DNA from: Kosakonia oryzendophytica
GTDB lineage: Bacteria > Pseudomonadota > Gammaproteobacteria > Enterobacterales > Enterobacteriaceae
Direction of reading: 5' to 3'
Assembly: GCF_900094925.1 (NCBI RefSeq)
Contig: NZ_FMAY01000011.1
Location: forward strand, 62,001 to 126,000
DNA: 64,000 nucleotides
Part shown: positions 59,601 to 64,000 of the stretch, one piece after another
How the letters are laid out: each line of letters begins with the position of its first letter
How positions within the stretch are numbered: position 1 is the stretch's first letter
Notes under the pieces: model-generated
The model's input: only the letters and a program-made list of their open reading frames with translations
Told to the model about the DNA's origin: nothing
Database searches by the model: none
Translations under genes and position numbers: made by a program

Positions 59601-60212
59601 ATGGTGAAAAAAAACACAATGGCAACACCGTCTGCTGAAAAAATTCTGGATTCGGCCATGAATGTCCTGCTGACGCAGGGCTACGACGCGGCAAGCATGG
59701 ATGACATCGCTGCGAGCGCCGGGGTATCCCGCCGCACCTTGTTCAATCAGTTTTCAACGAAGGAAGTGTTGTTCGAAAAGGCTATTGAGTATTTCTGGTC
59801 GCGTTTACCCGTTGTACAACTCTCTACTACGCAGGAAGCCTTGGCCGATCCGCAAACGGGATTGATGCAAATTGGCCTGGCCATCGCGGATTTCTGGGCA
59901 GCGGATACCTCCATAAAACTCGCCCGAATGATTGTTCGCGAGAGCGAACGTTTTCCCTCTCTGGCCAAAAACTATCTGGAGTTAGGTAAAGTGCCCGCCC
60001 TGGGTTCGCTCATTCGTTACCTTGCCCAGCAGAACGCCGCCGGTCATCTGAAAATGGAAGATACGGATCTGGCAGCCCGTCAGTTCGTAGGAATGATTAA
60101 TGAGCCTCTGGTGTGGTTTCGTGTGTTAGGACTTAAGGATGAAGCGAATATCACTCAACGCGAGCGGGTGGTACAGGAAGCGGTCAGGACGTTTTTAAGC
60201 CGCTATGCTTAA
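59601..60212 (+). CDS. TetR family transcriptional regulator
   Basis: A 203-residue repressor. The N-terminal helix-turn-helix (about 12-60) carries the family pattern ILDSAMNVLLTQGYDAASMD then DIAASAGVSRRTLFNQFSTKE. The C-terminal ligand/dimer domain (TetR_C, about 75-200) is helical. It is divergent from the cyclase-esterase-CMD operon, with two palindromes between, so it very probably represses that operon and itself. The ATG at 59601 has a poor ribosome site; ATG at 59619 (MATPSAE) is an alternative. The inducer is unknown. Confidence 0.88.
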   Translation: MVKKNTMATPSAEKILDSAMNVLLTQGYDAASMDDIAASAGVSRRTLFNQFSTKEVLFEKAIEYFWSRLPVVQLSTTQEALADPQTGLMQIGLAIADFWAADTSIKLARMIVRESERFPSLAKNYLELGKVPALGSLIRYLAQQNAAGHLKMEDTDLAARQFVGMINEPLVWFRVLGLKDEANITQRERVVQEAVRTFLSRYA

Positions 60213-60245
60213 GCCACACGCCGCTTATCTTTATCTATCTACGGA

Positions 60246-60379
60246 GAGCGGACACGCAGTTATGCTCCCGGTTCAGGTAGTGAGCCCCTGTTCGCTAAGC
60301 GGGTTCACTCCTTTCAAGCTAAGTTTGTTATGACCAACCCATTACTTTAATAGAAGCAGACATGTTCAATGTCCGCTCC
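60246..60379. other. Right flank of the operon, with GAGCGGACA-type words
   Basis: GAGCGGACA at 60246-60254 and AATGTCCGCTCC at 60368-60379 repeat words seen at 56175-56220 on the other side of the operon. No open frame or clear hairpin lies between. Confidence 0.4.
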
Positions 60380-60459
60380 TGGCACAAAGCGGCTTTTAAG
60401 ATATGGGACTCTGACATGAGGTGTCAGAGGTCGGAGGTTCAAATCCTCTCGTGCCGACA
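60380..60459 (+). pseudogene. Proline tRNA(GGG)-like relic, possible attachment site
   Basis: The 3' half matches, from memory, the E. coli proL tRNA-Pro(GGG): a run of about 30 bases from GGTCGGAGG through TTCAAAT, CCTCT and CGTGCCGAC. The T-arm is intact, GGAGG/CCTCT around TTCAAAT (60433-60449). The anticodon arm (60409-60429) is CTCTGAC/GTCAGAG closing the loop ATGAGGT, so the anticodon reads GAG where proL has GGG. The 5' acceptor strand TGGCACA pairs with most of CGTGCCG, but no D-stem can be formed and the CCA is broken (CAA). It is therefore not a working tRNA. It looks like the duplicated tRNA 3' end left by an integrative element. Confidence 0.7.
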
Positions 60460-60954
60460 AAAATATCCCGAAAAACCAGTAACTTGAGACTGTTTTTTAT
60501 CTGCGATTTTGGAAAGGTTAAATGAAGGTAAAACCCCTGACGAATTAAACCACCCAATTATCCTTTCTACCCGGTTAATAATGTGTACGTCAGCACGCCG
60601 AAAACCGATACGTCGTTCAGCGTTTTCCCCTTAAGGCCTCTCTGTCATCGGTAATAAGGCCTATCCATTTCGCAAACTGACTGTGGTCGTCATACAGTAC
60701 CAGCACCTTGTCTCCGTCGTCTGGTTGTCGTGTAAGCATCCCGCACAACCGGCCCTTTCCACCTCCCCCCGATCCGCACTGTTTTGTGACCAGTTTCACA
60801 ACGCCCCCGATCTATGGGTCTAAAGCATGAATTGCCGTGCAAAATCGCAGCTATTTCCCGACTTGCGCAAAAATTAATGTGGCACATTTTAATCATTGCA
60901 AATCGTGGCGCAGACTGGCGCAGCGATGACTGAACAGAGACAGGGTGAAAGAGA
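60460..60954. other. Gap between the tRNA relic and the methyltransferase
   Basis: This 495-base stretch shows no gene I can support. A 60-codon minus-strand frame with GTG start (60617-60799) is the longest candidate; it encodes a basic peptide with LCGMLTRQPDDGDKVLVLYDD, has only a weak upstream G-rich site, and resembles nothing I know. The methyltransferase leader is at 60850-60954. Confidence 0.4.
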
Positions 60955-61629
60955 ATGCTTGATCTGGAGGACTTGAAGGTCTTCATACAAGACGCAGAAA
61001 TGAAACTTTTCATTGACAGCATCTGGGACACGCTCGGTGAAACATTCACCCAGACACAGTTGATTCTGCCGCCGGAAATGGCCATGCCCCGTCGGGAACT
61101 GTCGTTCCATGACCATGTGAAACTGCTGGGTTATCTGTGCTGGTTAATCACTAACTCCGGCGCGGAAGGCGACATCATCGAAATCGGCGTCTGGAAAGGC
61201 AAGTCCAGCGCGTTTATGAATGAGATCTGCAACCGGCAACGTCGCATCATCAGTATCGACCCGATGGAACTGACCAACCAGCCTCTGGAGCTGGGCTTCT
61301 ATCACAAACATATCTTCCCGGAGGTCAATTTAGTCCGCGGTTACTCCGAGCGAAGCATTGAGCGCGTACTGGAATTCGCGCCAAAAACCGTTTTGCTGCA
61401 TATTGATGGTGGTCACCTCAAGCAGCATGTGCTGGTGGATTTTCTGCTCTACTCCCCCACTGTCGTCAGCGGCGGATTCATCGTGTTCGATGACTATCGC
61501 GACCACAGATACTCTCCGGAAGTCGGCCCCGCGGTTGATCTGCTGCGTGCAGGTGGTTTCTTTAACGGGTTCGATGTTATTGGTAGCGTTCCGGGTTTTG
61601 AAAACAGCTACCTTTTGCAGAAAAAATAA
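60955..61629 (+). CDS. Class I SAM-dependent methyltransferase, unknown substrate
   Basis: A 224-residue protein with the Rossmann-fold methyltransferase pattern (Methyltransf_24/TylF-like): motif I IIEIGVWKGKSSAFM (about 73-87), acidic residue in ISIDPME, motif with HIDGGH (about 145) and GGFIVFDDYRDH (about 170-181). The two Asp/His clusters could bind a divalent metal, as in catechol- and sugar-O-methyltransferases. It stands alone, is followed by its own terminator, and is absent from this place in E. coli. Related proteins modify sugars or natural products. Substrate unknown. Confidence 0.78.
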   Translation: MLDLEDLKVFIQDAEMKLFIDSIWDTLGETFTQTQLILPPEMAMPRRELSFHDHVKLLGYLCWLITNSGAEGDIIEIGVWKGKSSAFMNEICNRQRRIISIDPMELTNQPLELGFYHKHIFPEVNLVRGYSERSIERVLEFAPKTVLLHIDGGHLKQHVLVDFLLYSPTVVSGGFIVFDDYRDHRYSPEVGPAVDLLRAGGFFNGFDVIGSVPGFENSYLLQKK

Positions 61630-61670
61630 ACAGTACACACAAAGCGTTGTTTGTAGTGCTTGTATTTTTT

Positions 61671-61694
61671 GCCGCCTGAACAGGCGGCTTTTTT
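61671..61694 (+). terminator. Terminator after the methyltransferase
   Basis: GCCGCCTG pairs with CAGGCGGC around AA (effectively a TGAACA loop), followed by TTTTTTATT. Confidence 0.9.
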
Positions 61695-61755
61695 ATTCTC
61701 ATCATCCGTTGCGTGGATTATCCTTGATGTTCTTCAACTCTGTCGGGAGACATTC

Positions 61756-62253
61756 ATGTCTGAGATTGCCAGCCGTAACGTCCACCAGCATTTGCTGACC
61801 CTCCTTGAACAACACAACGCGCGTTTTCATGTAGTGGAACACGACGCTGTCGGCAAATGCGAAGCAGTCAGTGAAATTCGCGGGACAGCACTGGGCCAGG
61901 GCGCTAAGGCGCTGGTATGCAAAATCAAAGGAAACGGCGTCAAAAAACATGTTCTGGCGATACTCGCCGCGGATCTTCAGGCCGATCTCTCCCGCCTGGC
62001 GCAGCACTTTGGCGGACTGAAAGCCTCCCTGGCAAGCCCGGCGGAAGTGGACGAATTAACCGCCTGCGTATTCGGCGCGATCCCCCCCTTCAGCTTTCAT
62101 CCGGCACTGCAACTGGTTGCAGACCCGATCCTGTTTCAGCGTTTTGACGACATTGCCTTTAACGCCGGATTACTGGAAAAATCCGTCATTTTGAATACCC
62201 AGGATTATCTGCGTATTGCTCAGCCAGAACTGGTGGATTTTCGCCACGTCTGA
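61756..62253 (+). CDS. yeaK: Mischarged Ala-tRNA-Pro deacylase ProXp-ala (YeaK)
   Basis: A 165-residue YbaK/EbsC-family editing protein. In E. coli YeaK (ProXp-ala) removes Ala from mischarged tRNA-Pro. The conserved KCEAVSEIRGTALGQGAKALV and VFGAIPPFSFHP segments are present, and the substrate-site Lys lies in GAKALVCKIKGNG. The start at 61756 (MSEIASRN) is close to the E. coli length (167); the frame opens upstream to 61660 through the terminator and is rejected. Confidence 0.94.
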   Translation: MSEIASRNVHQHLLTLLEQHNARFHVVEHDAVGKCEAVSEIRGTALGQGAKALVCKIKGNGVKKHVLAILAADLQADLSRLAQHFGGLKASLASPAEVDELTACVFGAIPPFSFHPALQLVADPILFQRFDDIAFNAGLLEKSVILNTQDYLRIAQPELVDFRHV

Positions 62254-62413
62254 CACCCGTCGTGCACGGCGACCATCCTCATCCATGCAATTAAGCAGTA
62301 AGGTTCCGTTTCTGGCAACTGCCTGAATTTCATCTGCCGACAGAAAATTGTCTGTTTCATCACGCATTTGCGCGTAGAGTAAACAGGTTTCATTTTTGGC
62401 AAGGAACCTCTGT

Positions 62414-62860
62414 ATGTTTGATACCACGCTGTTTATTTTGCTCGCACTCGCGGCGCTCGGTTTTGTCAGTCATAACACCACGGTCGCCGTTTCTATTCTC
62501 GTGCTGATTATTGTGCGCATCACGCCACTCAACGCCTTTTTCCCGTGGATTGAAAAACAGGGACTGACGATCGGCATCATCATCCTGACCATTGGCGTGA
62601 TGGCACCGATAGCCAGCGGAACGCTGCCGCCATCGACGCTGCTGCACTCCTTTGTTAACTGGAAATCGCTTATCGCGATTGCCGTTGGCGTGTTTGTTTC
62701 CTGGCTTGGCGGGCGTGGCGTCACGCTGATGAGTTCACAGCCGTCGCTGGTGGCGGGATTACTGGTGGGGACTGTATTAGGTGTGGCCCTGTTCCGGGGG
62801 GTGCCGGTCGGGCCACTGATTGCAGCAGGTCTGGTGTCGTTGCTAATTGGCCGGCAGTGA
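62414..62860 (+). CDS. yeaL: UPF0756 membrane protein YeaL
   Basis: A 148-residue inner-membrane protein with four hydrophobic segments ([65 protein letters not shown]). Length and start equal E. coli YeaL. Function unknown. AAGGAA lies 10 bases before the ATG. Its 3' end overlaps the convergent permease gene by 18 bases. Confidence 0.94.
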   Translation: MFDTTLFILLALAALGFVSHNTTVAVSILVLIIVRITPLNAFFPWIEKQGLTIGIIILTIGVMAPIASGTLPPSTLLHSFVNWKSLIAIAVGVFVSWLGGRGVTLMSSQPSLVAGLLVGTVLGVALFRGVPVGPLIAAGLVSLLIGRQ

Positions 62861-63523
62861 TGCGCGCCGTTGCCCGCGTTTAACGGCACACTCCAGCGCG
62901 CTACACAGCAGGTAATACACCAGACCGGTAAAAATAAATAACGCGGCCGGATACACCTGCACCCGGTTATTCACCTGCCCTGCGACGGTGGTCAACTCCG
63001 GTACATTAACTATAAACGCCAGCGAGGTGTCCTTCAGCAGGGCTATCAGCAACCCGACGTAAGACGGTAGTGCATTGCGTAGCGCCTGCGGCAACAACAC
63101 CAGCCGCAAAATCGCGATACTGCCAAACCCGCTGCTGAGCGCCGCTTCATATTGCCCTTTCGGCAACGCACCCAACGCCGCCAGCGTGGAGTACATCACC
63201 GAGGCGGAGGTAAACCACGCCAGCGCCAGCGTCACGGTCACCGCCCCCGGTAAATCAGCGCCGGTCAACCACGGTAACAAGAACCACAGCCAGAAGATGA
63301 CAAAGATCAGCGGAATACCGCGGATCAGCTCCGCCCACAGGAACAATATCTTGCGCGGCCAGCCGGGGAAACGCCATGCGAAACACGCCAACAACATGCC
63401 ACCGGGGAAAGCCAGCAGCGCCGCGCCAGCGGTCATCAGCAACGAGAGCAATACGCCGCCCACCTCGCCTTGCGCCGCGCGCCCCCACAGTAAATAGTCG
63501 AGGTTTTCGGCAATCACCGACAT
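62843..63523 (-). CDS. Polar amino-acid ABC transporter permease (HisMQ/GltK type)
   Basis: A 226-residue inner-membrane permease of the HisM/GltK family with about five helices. The EAA coupling loop is seen in [29 protein letters not shown]. The start at 63523 ([12 protein letters not shown]) follows the upstream permease stop by one base, so the two are coupled. The binding protein and ATPase must lie beyond the window's right edge. Substrate is probably a polar or acidic amino acid. Absent at this place in E. coli. Confidence 0.87.
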   Translation of the reverse strand: MSVIAENLDYLLWGRAAQGEVGGVLLSLLMTAGAALLAFPGGMLLACFAWRFPGWPRKILFLWAELIRGIPLIFVIFWLWFLLPWLTGADLPGAVTVTLALAWFTSASVMYSTLAALGALPKGQYEAALSSGFGSIAILRLVLLPQALRNALPSYVGLLIALLKDTSLAFIVNVPELTTVAGQVNNRVQVYPAALFIFTGLVYYLLCSALECAVKRGQRRASLPAN

Positions 63524-63524
63524 G

Positions 63525-64000
63525 TTAGCAATCACGGCGCACCTCCGCTGTACGTTGCCGCATGCGCCAGCTTCGCGGCACATTGAACAGTAAACTCATG
63601 ACCAGGCCCAACACCAGATAGAGCACGCTACCAATGGCAAATGCCTCCAGCGCATGGGCGTTGTAGCTTTCAATTTGCCGGGTCTGATAGGTCAGCTCGG
63701 CAAAGCCAATCCCGGTCGCCAGCGACGAGAGTTTCATCAGATTGAGATACTGTCCGACTACAGGTTGCCAGGCGTTGTGCAACCCCTGCGGCAGCAGCAC
63801 CCAGCGAAACAGCGCCAGATTGCTGAAGCCCTGTGATTGCGCGGCTTCAACCTGTCCACGCGGCACCGCCAGCAACCCCGCCTGGATCTCCTCCACCAGA
63901 AACGCGGCGGTAAACAAACCCAGCGCCCATGCCGACGAAAGAAACTCCGGCGTCAACCACCAGACATCACCCGGCAGGATACTGAATGCATGATCGTCAT
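63525..64000 (-). CDS. Polar amino-acid ABC transporter permease (HisMQ/GltJ type), 5' truncated by window
   Basis: About 157 C-terminal residues of a second permease. The frame is open to the right edge (DDHAFSILPGDVWWLTPEFL...) with no stop, so the N-terminus lies outside the window; the in-frame TTG at 63956 is not the real start. The EAA loop is EAAQSQGFSNLALFRWVLLPQGL. The GltJ-type C-terminal half is complete and ends RRDC-stop. It pairs with the adjacent permease to form the membrane channel. Confidence 0.85.
   Translation of the reverse strand, partial: DDHAFSILPGDVWWLTPEFLSSAWALGLFTAAFLVEEIQAGLLAVPRGQVEAAQSQGFSNLALFRWVLLPQGLHNAWQPVVGQYLNLMKLSSLATGIGFAELTYQTRQIESYNAHALEAFAIGSVLYLVLGLVMSLLFNVPRSWRMRQRTAEVRRDC

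Noticed and set aside
60380-60459. A functional leucine tRNA (GAG anticodon)
   Set aside because: No D-stem can be formed, the acceptor stem has a mismatch and the CCA is incomplete.
60617-60799. 60-codon minus-strand frame with GTG start
   Set aside because: Weak start region, odd composition and no recognised family. It is kept only as a comment on the gap.
62170-62427. 85-codon minus-strand frame over the end of yeaK and the start of yeaL
   Set aside because: The peptide looks less random than most shadows, but its last third is antisense to conserved yeaK codons and its first codons overlap the yeaL start. No ribosome site was seen. Conservation in relatives would be needed to accept it.

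Overview
The window is a stretch of chromosome from an enterobacterium (Enterobacterales, Enterobacteriaceae). Gene content, order and protein sequences follow the Escherichia coli segment btuD-ihfA-pheST-thrS-pfkB-katE-nadE-ast-xthA-gdhA-topB-sppA-gapA-yeaGH-yeaKL almost gene for gene. The differences make E. coli itself unlikely: there is no chb operon between katE and osmE, no ydjXYZ-ynjABCD block, no yeaIJ, and several insertions. A relative such as Enterobacter, Kosakonia, Citrobacter or Leclercia fits; the genus cannot be fixed from the sequence alone.

Layout. 1-3.3 kb: the 5' end of a ydiV-like gene, then nlpC and the vitamin B12 cluster btuD-btuE-btuC on the minus strand. 3.3-10.5 kb: the translation block ihfA-pheT-pheS-pheM-rplT-rpmI-infC-thrS (minus). 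It keeps the pheM leader and attenuator, the AUU start of infC and the thrS translational operator. 10.5-14.8 kb: an accessory pocket with a 40-codon membrane microprotein, fumD, an orphan flagellin behind a FliA-like promoter, a small exported protein and ydiY. 14.8-28.3 kb: pfkB, ydiZ, yniA, yniB, hxpB, kduD, LexA-controlled ydjM, tcyP, cedA, katE, osmE, nadE, LexA-controlled cho, ves and spy. 28.5-34.6 kb: the complete astCADBE arginine succinyltransferase operon behind a sigma-54 promoter. 35-43.6 kb: xthA, a two-domain rhodanese, nudG, ynjH, gdhA, topB, selD, an inserted class A acid phosphatase and ydjA. 43.7-56 kb: sppA, ansA, pncA, yeaC, msrB, gapA, yeaD, yeaE, mipA, and yeaG-yeaH behind a second sigma-54 promoter.

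56-61.6 kb is the main variable island. It holds a three-gene operon (hydratase/cyclase-family metalloenzyme, type B carboxylesterase, carboxymuconolactone-decarboxylase-like protein) read away from a divergent TetR regulator, with two palindromic operators between them. Next comes a 3'-half relic of a proline tRNA, which looks like an old attachment site, and a SAM-dependent methyltransferase of unknown substrate. It replaces yeaIJ between yeaH and yeaK. The window ends with yeaK, yeaL and two polar amino-acid ABC permease genes, the second cut by the window edge.

How the parts connect: the ast operon and yeaGH both carry sigma-54 promoters with exact -24/-12 spacing, as expected for nitrogen-starvation genes. 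ydjM and cho carry LexA boxes. The orphan flagellin carries a sigma-28-type promoter, so it is probably still expressed with the flagellar regulon. The least described parts are the flagellin with its unusual central domain, the TetR-cyclase-esterase-CMD operon with its operators, and the tRNA relic beside it.
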